A stretch of DNA of 34,609 bases. It comes from Oscillospiraceae bacterium (lineage in GTDB: Bacteria; Bacillota; Clostridia; Oscillospirales; Oscillospiraceae). The position numbers were made by a program, and so were the translations under genes. The notes beneath the pieces are model-generated. The model worked only from the letters and a program-made list of their open reading frames with translations, searched no databases and was not told the DNA's origin. Below are positions 1 through 8,362 of the stretch, one piece after another (position 1 is the first letter of the stretch; every line of letters begins with the position of its first letter). The stretch covers positions 1 through 34,609 of the forward strand of contig JAFTVV010000023.1 of NCBI GenBank assembly GCA_017465625.1, in the 5' to 3' direction.

Positions 1-103
1 AGGGTAAGCGAAGCGCAGTCGCGGTAGTGAATGACAGCCTGGTAGGCTGTCAGAGCCGCGACCGGACGCCCGCAGGCGTTGTCGAAAATCTCTGATTTTC
101 GAC
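1..103. repeat. nested palindromic intergenic element
   Basis: Non-coding DNA downstream of glgP made almost entirely of inverted repeats. GTCGCGG (18-24) pairs with CCGCGAC (56-62) and encloses GACAGCCT (33-40) pairing with AGGCTGTC (44-51). A separate 10-bp stem, GTCGAAAATC (81-90) with GATTTTCGAC (94-103), has a 3-base loop. No T-run follows, so it is not a simple terminator. It may be a dispersed palindromic repeat or a structured RNA; it continues up to the window edge, so its left limit is unknown. Confidence 0.45.
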
Positions 104-136
104 TGGGGGATATCGCTTTTTTCTTCTCTTTCAACT

Positions 137-170
137 AAAAAATCGGGACGGCGAATGCCGTCCCGATTTT
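137..170 (-). terminator. rho-independent terminator of glgP
   Basis: A perfect 14-bp stem (139-152 with 157-170) with a GAAT loop lies 4 bases beyond the glgP stop. Read on the minus strand it runs into six T residues (142-137). The AT-rich arms mean it could also stop transcription arriving from the other side. Confidence 0.85.
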
Positions 171-173
171 GCA

Positions 174-2507
174 TTAATAAGCGATGGGTTGGGTGTGCCA
201 AATCTCTTCCGCATACTGGCGGATGGTGCGGTCGGAGGAGAACTTCGCACCGCTGGCCACGTTCATCAGGCACTTGCGGCCGAATGCCAAACGGTCTGCG
301 TAATCGGCATTCGCCTGCAGCTTGGCGCCGATATAGGAGGCGTAGTCCAGCAGCAGGAAGTAGTGGTCTGCCTGATGCCAGTGGGTACCGTCCAAAAGTG
401 CGTGATACAAATCCCGTTGCTGGTCATCCGTGGGCACGGTGCCGTCCACCAAAGTGTCGATGGCGCGGTGCAGGTGGGGATTGGAATCGTAGATGCCACG
501 GGGATAATAACTGCCCTTGGTGGCGTTGATTTCCGGCACAGTCGCACCGAAAATGTAGTTGTTTTCCATACCTGCTTCCTTGACGATTTCCACATTGGCA
601 CCGTCCAGTGTGCCCAGGGTCACAGCACCGTTGAGCATCAGCTTCATATTGCCGGTGCCGGAGGCCTCTGTGCCTGCAGGGGAGATCTGCTCGGAAATGT
701 CGGCGGCAGGAATAATGTGCTCCGCATAAGAGCAGTTATAGTTCTGCACAAAAATGACCTTCAGCTTATCTGCTACCGCAGGATCGTTGTTGATCATAAA
801 AGCGATGCGGTTGATATAGCGGATAATGGCCTTGGCACGGGCATAGCCGGGTGCGGATTTTGCACCGAACAGGTATACGGTGGGCTGGAAGTTGGGCAGC
901 TCCCCGTTTTTCAGGCGGAAGTAGATGTCCACGATGGACAAAGCGTTCAGCAGCTGACGCTTGTATTCGTGAAGGCGCTTAACCTGCACATCGAACACAA
1001 AGTCGGGATTCAGCTTGATGCCCTCCTGCTTTTCCAAAACCTTGCAAAGCTGCTCCTTCTTGGTGCGCTTGATGGCGTTGAACTGACGCACCATATCGTC
1101 GTCAATCATGCCCTTGAGTTTGCCGATGCGGTCCAGATCGGACAGGAAGTCACCGCCAATGCGGTACTTGATCATCTGGGTCAGCTCCGGGTTGCACAGA
1201 CCCATCCAGCGACGGGGGGTCACACCGTTGGTCTTATTCTGGAAGCGTTCCGGATAGGCGGCATACCAATCCTTAAACACATCGTCCTTCAAAATCTGAG
1301 AGTGGATCTCTGCCACGCCATTGACGTAGCTGCCCACATAGACGCTCAGGTTTGCCATGTGCGCGGTATGATCCTTTACAATGAACAGGTTGGGATGCTC
1401 GCTTCTGAGCTTGCTGTCCAAGCGGAGAATGATGTCCACGATCTCCGGTACCACACTGCCCAGCAAATCCAGATTCCACTTCTCCAGCGCCTCACCCATA
1501 ACGGTGTGGTTGGTGTAGGAGAAGGTCTTTTGTGCCACTTCAAAGGCCTTTTCAAAGGTCATACCCTCTGCCATCAGCAGACGGATCAGCTCCGGAATGG
1601 ACATTGCCGGGTGGGTGTCGTTGAGCTGAATGGCGTAATGGTCGGCAAAGTTGCTCAGGTCGTTGCCGTGGGCCGTCTTATAGGTGCGAATCATATCCTG
1701 CAAGGAGGCAGAGGACAGCACATACTGCTGCTTAATACGCAGGCGCTTGCCCTCCCAAGTGGAGTCGTTGGGGTAGAGGACACGGGTAATGTCTTCTGCC
1801 TTGTTCTTCTGCGTCAGGGCGCGCAGATAGTCCTGATCGTTAAAGGCGTTAAAGTCCAGTTCCTCTTCCGCTTCACACTGCCACAGACGGAGTGTGCCCA
1901 CGTTCTTTGTGCCATAGCCGATCACCGGCACGTCGTAGGGGACAGCATTCACGGTCTGGTCGGGGAATCGGACCTTTACAGTGTGGTTATAGCGGCGGTA
2001 GGACCAGGGGTCACCGTACTTTGCCCAGTCGTCAGCGGCCTCCACCTGAGAGCCGTACTGGTCAAACTTCTGCTTAAACAGGCCGAAGCGGTAACGCAGG
2101 CCGTAGCCGGACAGCGGAATATTGGTGCTGGCGGCAGAATCTAAGAAACAAGCGGCCAATCTGCCCAAGCCGCCGTTGCCCAATGCAGCGTCCTCGATGT
2201 CTTCCAAAATGGAAAGATCTACGCCACGCTCAGCAAACAGCTTCTTCATCTCGTCCAAAATGCCCATATTGAACATATTGGAATACACCAGACGGCCAAT
2301 CAGATACTCCGCGGAAAAATAGTAGGCCTTGCGGTGGTGCATACGGGTATGCTTGCTGTTGTTCCAGTTGTCGCTGATGGCCATCATCACAGCCTCACCC
2401 AGTGCCTCGTGCAATTCCTGGGCGGTAGCATCCTTCAGGGCCACGTCGTAGGTATATTTCAGCCGTGCTTCTGTAAATTTCAGAATACCAAGGCAATCAT
2501 AACTCAT
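174..2507 (-). CDS. glgP: glycogen/maltodextrin phosphorylase
   Basis: Phosphorolyses alpha-1,4-glucan ends to glucose-1-phosphate in the cytoplasm (GT35 family, pyridoxal phosphate dependent). The 777-residue product is close to the usual bacterial length of about 800. The PLP motif EASGTGNMKLMLNGA is present with the Schiff-base lysine near residue 622, followed by GTLDGANVEI. The conserved NGVTPRRW and GNGGLGRLAACFLDS blocks are also there. I start at ATG 2507 (MSYDCLGIL) because GGAGAG lies about 7 bases upstream; an in-frame TTG at 2522 would bury that site in the coding region. It is the last gene of glk-malQ-glgP, 30 bases after malQ, and ends in a strong terminator. The pairing with a 4-alpha-glucanotransferase and a glucokinase points to glycogen or maltodextrin breakdown. 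Confidence 0.97.
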   Translation of the reverse strand: MSYDCLGILKFTEARLKYTYDVALKDATAQELHEALGEAVMMAISDNWNNSKHTRMHHRKAYYFSAEYLIGRLVYSNMFNMGILDEMKKLFAERGVDLSILEDIEDAALGNGGLGRLAACFLDSAASTNIPLSGYGLRYRFGLFKQKFDQYGSQVEAADDWAKYGDPWSYRRYNHTVKVRFPDQTVNAVPYDVPVIGYGTKNVGTLRLWQCEAEEELDFNAFNDQDYLRALTQKNKAEDITRVLYPNDSTWEGKRLRIKQQYVLSSASLQDMIRTYKTAHGNDLSNFADHYAIQLNDTHPAMSIPELIRLLMAEGMTFEKAFEVAQKTFSYTNHTVMGEALEKWNLDLLGSVVPEIVDIILRLDSKLRSEHPNLFIVKDHTAHMANLSVYVGSYVNGVAEIHSQILKDDVFKDWYAAYPERFQNKTNGVTPRRWMGLCNPELTQMIKYRIGGDFLSDLDRIGKLKGMIDDDMVRQFNAIKRTKKEQLCKVLEKQEGIKLNPDFVFDVQVKRLHEYKRQLLNALSIVDIYFRLKNGELPNFQPTVYLFGAKSAPGYARAKAIIRYINRIAFMINNDPAVADKLKVIFVQNYNCSYAEHIIPAADISEQISPAGTEASGTGNMKLMLNGAVTLGTLDGANVEIVKEAGMENNYIFGATVPEINATKGSYYPRGIYDSNPHLHRAIDTLVDGTVPTDDQQRDLYHALLDGTHWHQADHYFLLLDYASYIGAKLQANADYADRLAFGRKCLMNVASGAKFSSDRTIRQYAEEIWHTQPIAY

Positions 2508-2537
2508 TTTTCTTCTCTCCAATTCTATGGTTTTAAG

Positions 2538-4010
2538 TTAAATGCGACCGTAAAGTGCGGTCAGCTTATAGATTTTTTCAGCCAGCTCGTCGGTGCAAAG
2601 ACCGTCCTGCACACGCCACGTCCAGTTGGTGCCGTCGGAAGTGCCGGGGCAGTTCATACGGGCCGCACCGGAAAGGTTCAGATAGTCCTGCAGCTGCACA
2701 ACGCAGATTCGGGAGACGCTGGCACAGGCGGTGCGGATTGTGCCCCAAACGTAACCCTCCTGCTCAGAAAGGGCCATATAGCTTTTGGCGTATTCCACCG
2801 CTTCTGCATCTGCGGTCTCGAACCACTGGCGCATAGTCATATTATCGTGGGTGCCGGTATAACACACAGAATTTTCCGGATATGTGTGGGGCAGGTAATC
2901 GGAGGGCTCTTTGGAATCAAAGGCAAACTCCAAAACCTTCATCCCCGGCCAGCCGGAATCGTCCCGCATTTTCAGAAGCGAAGGGGTCAGATACCCCAAA
3001 TCCTCCGCAATCAGTTCAAGCTTCGGAAGACCGGTCTTGACTGCGTTGATGAAGTCCATATTCGGCCCTTCCACCCAGTGACCGTTCCGGGCAGTGCTGT
3101 CTGTGGCAGGTACGGACCAGTAGGCTTCAAAGCCGCGGAAATGGTCCAGCCGCACAATATCATACAGCTTGCCGGCAGCACCTAAGCGGCGCAGCCACCA
3201 GCCGTAATGCTCTTTTTTGTGGGCTTCCCAGCGGTACAGGGGGTTGCCCCAAAGCTGACCGTCGGCAGTAAAGCCATCAGGCGGCACGCCTGCCACAGCC
3301 TCCGGCTTCAGGTCACCGTCCAACTGAAACAGCTCGGGATTTGCCCAAACATCCACCGAATCCATAGGCACGTAAATGGGCACGTCACCGATGATGCGCA
3401 CATTTTTCTTGTGGGCATAATCACGCAGAGCGTTCCACTGCTTAAAGAACAGGTACTGCACAAAGCTATAGAAACGGATGCTGTCACGCAGATTTTGACG
3501 GGTCTGCCACAGCGCATCGGGGTTGCGCTTTTTCAGCTGATCCGGCCAACTAAACCAGGGAAGACCCTGATATTCGTCCTTCAGTGCCATATATAAGGTA
3601 AAGTCCGGCAGCCAGTCACCGTTTTCACGGCAAAAAGCTTCCAGTGCTTCTGCGTCCGTAAATCGGCTGTAGGCCTTGCGCAAAACCGGCAGACGGTGCT
3701 GATACAGCAGACCGAAATCCACCTTTTCTGCGTTGCCGCCCCAGAAAATACCGCTTAGCTCTTCACTTGTCAGCAATCCGTCCTGCACCAGTGCATCCAA
3801 ATCAATGAGATAGTGGTTGCCTGCGTAGGTGGAGCAGGACTGATAGGGGGAATCACCGTAACCGGTGGGAGAAAGGGGCAAAATCTGCCACAGGGTCTGC
3901 CCTGCTTTTTCCAGAAAATCTATAAACTCCAGTGCACTTTTTCCCATTGTGCCCACGCCATAGGGGGCAGGTAAAGAGGTAATGTGCATTAAAATGCCAC
4001 TATGTCGCAT
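2538..4010 (-). CDS. malQ: 4-alpha-glucanotransferase (amylomaltase, GH77)
   Basis: Transfers maltodextrin segments between alpha-1,4-glucans and releases glucose, supplying longer chains to the phosphorylase. The 490-residue product carries the GH77 catalytic set: nucleophile D289 in RLDHFRG, acid/base E336 in LIAEDLG, and D389 in TGTHDN. The N-terminal SGILMHITSLPAPYGVG block is typical. The start at 4010 (MRHSGIL) is chosen because AAAGGAG lies 6-7 bases upstream; a frame open to 4070 would add 20 hydrophobic residues not typical of the family and would have no ribosome binding site. It lies 96 bases after glk and 30 bases before glgP, so co-transcription is likely, perhaps boosted by a promoter in the gap. 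Confidence 0.97.
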   Translation of the reverse strand: MRHSGILMHITSLPAPYGVGTMGKSALEFIDFLEKAGQTLWQILPLSPTGYGDSPYQSCSTYAGNHYLIDLDALVQDGLLTSEELSGIFWGGNAEKVDFGLLYQHRLPVLRKAYSRFTDAEALEAFCRENGDWLPDFTLYMALKDEYQGLPWFSWPDQLKKRNPDALWQTRQNLRDSIRFYSFVQYLFFKQWNALRDYAHKKNVRIIGDVPIYVPMDSVDVWANPELFQLDGDLKPEAVAGVPPDGFTADGQLWGNPLYRWEAHKKEHYGWWLRRLGAAGKLYDIVRLDHFRGFEAYWSVPATDSTARNGHWVEGPNMDFINAVKTGLPKLELIAEDLGYLTPSLLKMRDDSGWPGMKVLEFAFDSKEPSDYLPHTYPENSVCYTGTHDNMTMRQWFETADAEAVEYAKSYMALSEQEGYVWGTIRTACASVSRICVVQLQDYLNLSGAARMNCPGTSDGTNWTWRVQDGLCTDELAEKIYKLTALYGRI

Positions 4011-4060
4011 AATATTCTCCTTTGCATCAGGGACGTTTTTCGACAAAAATATCACCAATA

Positions 4061-4089
4061 AGACTACCAATAAATACGCGGAAAGTCAA
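4061..4089 (-). promoter_or_regulatory. possible internal promoter for malQ-glgP
   Basis: In the 96-base glk-malQ gap, the minus strand reads TTGACT (4089-4084), a 17-base spacer, then TAGTCT (4066-4061) preceded by TGG, an extended -10 pattern. The -35 is near consensus and the -10 is weak. Confidence 0.4.
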
Positions 4090-4106
4090 GTTTAAAATAC
4101 TGCCAA

Positions 4107-5039
4107 TCAGCCTGCAATCAGCTTAAATGCGCCGTATGCGCCTGCATCATTGCCCAAGGTGGCAATGGAAAAGTCCACATCGCTGTTTGCGTGGAAAACG
4201 TGCTTTTTAAAGTAAGGCAGCAAGCCATCAATCAATACCTGACCTGCCTTGCTGACGCCGCCGCCCAAAACCACACGGCTGGGGTTGGTAACACAGCACA
4301 GACTTGCCAAAAATTCACCCAAATAGGCAAAATACCGTTCACGGGCAAGAAGCGCAAGATGGTCGCCCTCTTCGGCAGCTTTGAAAATCTGATAGCAGGT
4401 CAGCTCCCGTTCACGCAGAACGGAGGGCTCATCGGAATTTTGAAGCACCTGCTTTGCCAGCCGCACCGCACCGGTTGCGGAGCAATACTGCTCGGCACAG
4501 CCGTACTTGCCACAGCCACAGGGCTCGGTCTCGTCCCGATTGAGTACCACGTGGCCGATTTCACCGGCCGCGCCGTGAGCGCCCAGCAGAAGACGTCCGC
4601 CGACCACCAGTCCACCGCCAACACCGGTGCCCAAGGTGACAAACAGCAGATCCTGACTGCCTGCGCCGCTGCCCTTCCAACATTCGCCCAAGGCGGCAAC
4701 GGTGGCATCGTTTCCTGCCTTTACTGCAAGACCGGTGAGCGCACCCAGCTGCTTATGAATATTGAAAACGCCCCAGCCCAAATTGCTGCAGCCGTTGACC
4801 ACCCCATCGTCACTGACCGGACCGGGTACGCCAATGCCGATGCCCAGCAGGCAGTCGGTGGGGATGTTGTGCTCGCTTACATAGTTTTGCAGAGAACGGG
4901 CAATGTCCGGCAAAATATTTTTGCCACAGTCTGTACAGTCGGTGGGAATCTCCCATTTGGAAATGAGTGTGCCGTTTTCGTCGAAATAGGCAATCTTGAC
5001 GGTGGTGCCGCCCAAATCTACACCAAAGCCATACTTCAT
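4107..5039 (-). CDS. glk: ROK-family glucokinase
   Basis: Phosphorylates glucose to glucose-6-phosphate using ATP in the cytoplasm. The 310-residue product has the phosphate-binding motif VDLGGTTVK at residues 7-15, the N110-D111 substrate/catalytic pair, GTGVGGG at 137-143, and the ROK signature with E160 and H163 followed by the zinc cluster CGCGKYGC (C174, C176, C181) and C186. The start at 5039 (MKYGFGVDLGG) is fixed by AGGAGGG about 8 bases upstream; an 18-residue upstream extension lacks a ribosome binding site. It is the first gene of glk-malQ-glgP and is divergent from pgi. The sugar specificity of ROK kinases is not certain from sequence alone, but the glucose-releasing neighbours support glucose. 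Confidence 0.93.
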   Translation of the reverse strand: MKYGFGVDLGGTTVKIAYFDENGTLISKWEIPTDCTDCGKNILPDIARSLQNYVSEHNIPTDCLLGIGIGVPGPVSDDGVVNGCSNLGWGVFNIHKQLGALTGLAVKAGNDATVAALGECWKGSGAGSQDLLFVTLGTGVGGGLVVGGRLLLGAHGAAGEIGHVVLNRDETEPCGCGKYGCAEQYCSATGAVRLAKQVLQNSDEPSVLRERELTCYQIFKAAEEGDHLALLARERYFAYLGEFLASLCCVTNPSRVVLGGGVSKAGQVLIDGLLPYFKKHVFHANSDVDFSIATLGNDAGAYGAFKLIAG

Positions 5040-5122
5040 AATATGTACCCTCCTGATCATTGCCGCAGGTTTGCCCCATACGGGCGGCGGCATATTCGCA
5101 TACTGCGTGATTTTACTGTTTC

Positions 5123-5151
5123 ATTATACCCGTTTTTGCAGTGCATTTCCA
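5123..5151 (-). promoter_or_regulatory. glk operon promoter
   Basis: The minus strand reads TGGAAA (5151-5146), 17 bases, then a perfect TATAAT (5128-5123), about 85 bases before the glk start. It is divergent from the pgi promoter about 50 bases away. Confidence 0.6.
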
Positions 5152-5200
5152 TAGGAAAATGCGATTTTGTCAATTATTACAGAAATTTTTTTTCATCCTC

Positions 5201-5229
5201 TTGCGTTTAGGCTAGAATTGCGGTAAAAT
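5201..5229 (+). promoter_or_regulatory. pgi promoter
   Basis: TTGCGT (5201-5206), a 17-base spacer, then TAAAAT (5224-5229). The expected transcript start leaves a leader of about 27 bases containing the AAAGGA ribosome binding site of pgi. Confidence 0.6.
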
Positions 5230-5262
5230 AAACGAACATCATCTGAAAGGACGACCCATTTT

Positions 5263-6567
5263 ATGATTAAAGTTGATATATCCAACGTTTGGGGAACACT
5301 TTCCCTGCCTGATTTGCTGGCAACCGAAAAGGAAGTCTTCGACGCCCATCAAATGCTGATGGAGGGCAGTGGCGCAGGTAACGACTATCTGGGCTGGCTG
5401 AATCTGCCCGTCAGCGAAGAGACCGACGAAATTCGCCGCATCCGTGCGGCCGCCGCCCGTATCCGCAGCAATTCCGATGTCTTCGTAGTCATCGGCATTG
5501 GCGGCAGCTACTTAGGCCCCCGTGCCGCCATCGAGCTGATGCAGGGCTGTAACCACAACATCGGCAAGGGCAAGGGCAATCCCCAGATTTATTACGCAGG
5601 CAACAGCCTGTCCACCAGAGCCTGGAATGAGCTGCAGAGACTGCTGGAGGGCAAGGATTTCTCCATTGCCATCATCTCCAAGTCCGGCACCACCACCGAG
5701 CCTGCCATCGCAACCCGCGCTCTGCGCTGGATGCTGGAGCGCAAGTACGGCACGGAAGGTGCAAAGGCACGTACCTATGCCATCACCGACCCCTGCAACG
5801 GTGCACTGCGTCAGATGGCAACCGAGGAAGGCTGGGAGAGCTTCATCATCCCCCCCAATGTGGGCGGCCGCTACAGCGTGCTGACCGCTGTGGGTCTTCT
5901 GCCTATGGCTGTGGCCGGCATTGATCCTATGGAGGTGATGGCCGGTGCGGTGCAGGCACAGAAAACCTATGACCTGCGTTCCTTTGAAAACCCCGTTTGG
6001 CTGTACGTGGCGGCACGGAATATGCTGTACCGTCAGGGCAAGTGCATCGAGATTCTGGAATCCTTCGAGCCCGGCTTCAAGATGATGGGCGGCTGGTGGC
6101 AGCAGCTCTTCGGTGAATCCGAGGGCAAGGACGGCAAGGGCATTTTCCCTGTTTCTGCAGAATTCACCGCAGACCTGCACTCTCTGGGTCAGATGATCCA
6201 GCAGGGCGAGCGGAACATTTTTGAAACCATGGTGCGCTTCGATGCTCCGGAAAACAAGCTGACCATCGGCGGCGACTACAAGAATCTGGACGGCCTGAAC
6301 TATTTGGAAGGCAAAACCTTAGACTTTGTAGACGAACAGGCCTTCTTAGGCACACTGGAAGCCCACGTGGACGGCGGCGTGCCGGTCATCACCGTGGATA
6401 TGGGGCAGCTGGACAACGCCAAGCTGGGCGAGCTGTTCTACTTCTTCGAACTGGCCTGCGGTGTATCCGCCTATATGCTGGGTGTGAACCCCTTCAATCA
6501 GCCCGGTGTGGAGTTCTACAAGCGCAATATGTTTAAGCTTTTGGGCAAACCCGGCTACGAAGCATAA
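5263..6567 (+). CDS. pgi: glucose-6-phosphate isomerase
   Basis: Interconverts glucose-6-phosphate and fructose-6-phosphate, linking the sugar phosphates made by the divergent glk cluster to glycolysis. The 434-residue product fits the short bacterial form. Visible motifs are VVIGIGGSYLGPRAA (residues 75-89), the phosphate-binding SKSGTTTEPA (139-148), GGRYSVL (201-207) and the catalytic region QQLFGESEGKDGKG with E285. AAAGGA lies about 11 bases before the ATG. No terminator is visible after the stop, but the next gene has its own promoter 28 bases downstream. Confidence 0.97.
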   Translation: MIKVDISNVWGTLSLPDLLATEKEVFDAHQMLMEGSGAGNDYLGWLNLPVSEETDEIRRIRAAAARIRSNSDVFVVIGIGGSYLGPRAAIELMQGCNHNIGKGKGNPQIYYAGNSLSTRAWNELQRLLEGKDFSIAIISKSGTTTEPAIATRALRWMLERKYGTEGAKARTYAITDPCNGALRQMATEEGWESFIIPPNVGGRYSVLTAVGLLPMAVAGIDPMEVMAGAVQAQKTYDLRSFENPVWLYVAARNMLYRQGKCIEILESFEPGFKMMGGWWQQLFGESEGKDGKGIFPVSAEFTADLHSLGQMIQQGERNIFETMVRFDAPENKLTIGGDYKNLDGLNYLEGKTLDFVDEQAFLGTLEAHVDGGVPVITVDMGQLDNAKLGELFYFFELACGVSAYMLGVNPFNQPGVEFYKRNMFKLLGKPGYEA

Positions 6568-6594
6568 ATTTTTTCATAAATAAACAATTTACTG

Positions 6595-6623
6595 TTGCAA
6601 AATCAAGCCATAACTGGTAATAT
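6595..6623 (+). promoter_or_regulatory. promoter of the small P-loop gene
   Basis: TTGCAA (6595-6600), 17 bases, then TAATAT (6618-6623) with TGG directly before it, an extended -10. This gives a leader of about 40 bases ending in AAAGGAGG before the ATG at 6670. Confidence 0.65.
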
Positions 6624-6669
6624 AGTTATACGGCACAGTCGTGCGTCTAAGCAAAGGAGGATTATTCCT

Positions 6670-7077
6670 ATGATAAATGTAATTATGGGCCTGAAGGGCT
6701 CCGGTAAGACCAAGAAAATGATTGATTCCATCAACGAAGCTGTTGCCAGCGCCAGCGGCGACGTGGTATGCATCGAGTACGGCAAGAAGCTGACTTATGA
6801 TGTAAGCTATCGCGTTCGTCTGGTAGACTCTCAGGAATACGGCATTTCCAATCCCGATATGCTGAAGGGTCTGCTCAGCGGTCTGCACGCAGGCAATTTT
6901 GATATTACCAATGTGTACATCGACAATCTGTATAAGACCATCGGTAAGGATCGTGCTGCCGGCGAAGACTTCATTCTGTGGTGCGCTGCTTTCGCAGAGG
7001 CCAACAATATGAACATCACCGTCACCGTTTCCGACGATCCTGCTCTGGCCGGCGACGAGGTCAAAAAGTACCTGTAA
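6670..7077 (+). CDS. small P-loop protein, unknown function
   Basis: A 135-residue cytoplasmic protein with no signal peptide or membrane segment. Its N-terminus carries a clear Walker A motif, GLKGSGKT (residues 7-14), followed by KKMIDSINEA. A hydrophobic strand ending in aspartate (ITNVYIDNLYK, about residues 79-89) could be a Walker B. It is much too short for a typical AAA or kinase fold, so it would be a minimal nucleotide-binding domain. I recall similar short proteins in gut Clostridia, sometimes labelled as PilT- or ATPase-like, but no function is established that I can name. AAAGGAGG about 9 bases upstream decides the ATG at 6670. It is monocistronic: its own promoter and a strong terminator enclose it. 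Confidence 0.85.
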   Translation: MINVIMGLKGSGKTKKMIDSINEAVASASGDVVCIEYGKKLTYDVSYRVRLVDSQEYGISNPDMLKGLLSGLHAGNFDITNVYIDNLYKTIGKDRAAGEDFILWCAAFAEANNMNITVTVSDDPALAGDEVKKYL

Positions 7078-7090
7078 TACATTATACATA

Positions 7091-7124
7091 ACGGGAGTGC
7101 CGCATTTGCAGCACTCCCGTTTTT
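7091..7124 (+). terminator. rho-independent terminator of the P-loop gene
   Basis: A perfect 10-bp GC-rich stem, ACGGGAGTGC (7091-7100) with GCACTCCCGT (7111-7120), is followed by a T-run. It begins 13 bases after the stop codon. Confidence 0.92.
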
Positions 7125-7132
7125 AATTGACA

Positions 7133-7345
7133 GTTGATAATGGACAATGGACAGTTATGGTGTCGGCAAAGCCGACGGATTATAATATTTGCGGTGCGGA
7201 ACGCTGCATGGCAATCCCTCAGTCACGCTGTTCGCGTGACAGCTCCCTTTACACAAGGGAGCCTTTATCGGGCAGATAATATCTGCCCCTACGAGTTCTA
7301 TCGCACGTTTTGTTCAACACCGTAGGGGCGGATATCATCCGCCCG
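7133..7345. repeat. mosaic palindromic intergenic repeat, copy 1
   Basis: Non-coding stretch between two convergent genes, built of short palindromes: GTCGGCAAAGCCGAC, a TCACGC/GCGTGA stem, CTCCCTTTACACAAGGGAG, and CCCCTACG...CGTAGGGG around a 30-base arm. The same parts, in the same order with different details, recur at 23670-23975 and 29338-29640. The CCCCTACG arm is almost identical to 29585-29632. It looks like a dispersed non-autonomous repeat family rather than a gene. Confidence 0.6.
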
Positions 7346-7365
7346 TCGTTTTTCGATTATAAAAT

Positions 7366-7399
7366 GAAAAAACTCCCTCCGGGAAAAATCGGAAGGAGA
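7366..7399 (-). terminator. rho-independent terminator of rpsT
   Basis: On the minus strand CTCCTTCCG (7398-7390) pairs with CGGAGGGAG (7381-7373, one G-T pair), followed by six T residues (7372-7367). It lies 17 bases beyond the rpsT stop. Confidence 0.85.
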
Positions 7400-7415
7400 T
7401 ATTTTCAGAGAGCCA

Positions 7416-7679
7416 TTAGGCCAGCTTGTTCAGACGCAGGGTCATGCTGCTCTTCTTACGGGCAGCAGTGTTCTTGTGCAGAATACCCTTCTGGACAGCC
7501 TTGTCCACAGAAACAACAGCAGCCTTGTATGCGGTCTCGGCAACAGCCTTGTCGCCGGATTCCAGTGCAGCGTCGAACTTCTTGATGACAGTCTTCATTG
7601 CGGACTTGTCGGCCTTGTTCTTCTCGTAAGCAACTTTGGAACGGATAACATCCTTCTTAGAGGACTTAATGTTGGGCAT
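7416..7679 (-). CDS. rpsT: 30S ribosomal protein S20
   Basis: The 87-residue basic, alanine- and lysine-rich helical protein binds 16S rRNA during small-subunit assembly. The N-terminal MPNIKSSKKDV, the central KNKADKSAMKTVIKK and the C-terminal KGILHKNTAARKKS block are characteristic of S20. ATG 7679 is chosen because AGGAGG is 7 bases upstream; the GTG two codons earlier overlaps that spacing. It is a single-gene unit with its own promoter and terminator. Plus-strand open frames over the same bases are shadows. Confidence 0.96.
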   Translation of the reverse strand: MPNIKSSKKDVIRSKVAYEKNKADKSAMKTVIKKFDAALESGDKAVAETAYKAAVVSVDKAVQKGILHKNTAARKKSSMTLRLNKLA

Positions 7680-7722
7680 GGTCACACCTCCTATTCACTA
7701 AAATATGCTCATGCGTTTATCA

Positions 7723-7751
7723 ATTATAGCAAGGTGTACCCTTAAAATCAA
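7723..7751 (-). promoter_or_regulatory. rpsT promoter
   Basis: The minus strand reads TTGATT (7751-7746), exactly 17 bases, then a perfect TATAAT (7728-7723), about 44 bases before the rpsT start codon. Confidence 0.75.
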
Positions 7752-8041
7752 GTCCTTTTTTAAAAAAAGTGAGAAAATTCAGGAAAATACAGTGTTTTTT
7801 ACAGTGATCTCCTCTTTCCGCTGAAGTTTTTGTCCCAATGCAGGAACGAACCCTTCGGTTTTGCTTGCGCTGCCCTTTCCGCAAAGACAAAAACAGGCTG
7901 TCAAGTATGAATTTTCGACCCCGTTTTTACCCTGTTGTCAAAATGATCAAGGGCAAAAAAATCGGGTTTTCTTATTTTGGAAGCTAAAATTTTATGTAAA
8001 CTTCCCTAAAAAGCACCCAACTTTTTCCCTTTTTTACCCCC

Positions 8042-8108
8042 TGTGGAAAAACCTGTGGAAACTGTTAAAAACTCAGAGTTATCAACATTTTCCACTGCTT
8101 TATCCACA
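8042..8108. promoter_or_regulatory. DnaA-box-like cluster
   Basis: Five 9-mers resembling the DnaA box lie within 67 bases: TGTGGAAAA (8042-8050), TGTGGAAAC (8054-8062), TTATCAACA (8079-8087), TTTTCCACT (8088-8096) and a perfect TTATCCACA (8100-8108). Opposed orientations and T-rich flanks resemble a replication-origin box array, but neither dnaA nor dnaN is in the window. Most genes to the right point toward the cluster, which argues against an active chromosomal origin. A DnaA-titrating or regulatory site is the alternative. Confidence 0.45.
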
Positions 8109-8362
8109 ACCTCTGTTTTACGCATTTCCAACTTTTACCCCTTTTTTCTTTGGAAAATTCCCTTTTATTTTTCTTTTATTCAGGAAAAAATTATGTTCTC
8201 TTTCCATCTAACTTTGGAAAAAAAGTTTCGTTTTTACCCCTTTGCCCCCACCTCTTTCAGGTGGATCTGTGGGTTTTCAATTTTATTTTTGTGAAAGTTT
8301 AACAAACTTTTTAAAGTAATCAACGCGCGGCTGCGCCGCAGCTTTAAAGCTTCCTGTAAACT

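Noticed and set aside
189-2144. 651-codon open frame on the plus strand opposite glgP
   Set aside because: It lies wholly antisense to a well-supported phosphorylase gene, has no ribosome binding site and no recognisable protein features.
8042-8108. Calling the DnaA-box cluster the chromosomal origin outright
   Set aside because: No dnaA, dnaN, rpmH or gidA neighbours are present, and gene orientation to the right is opposite to that expected of a leading strand.
7134-8294. Small plus-strand open frames in the repeat and DnaA-box regions
   Set aside because: They are low-complexity or palindrome-derived translations without ribosome binding sites.
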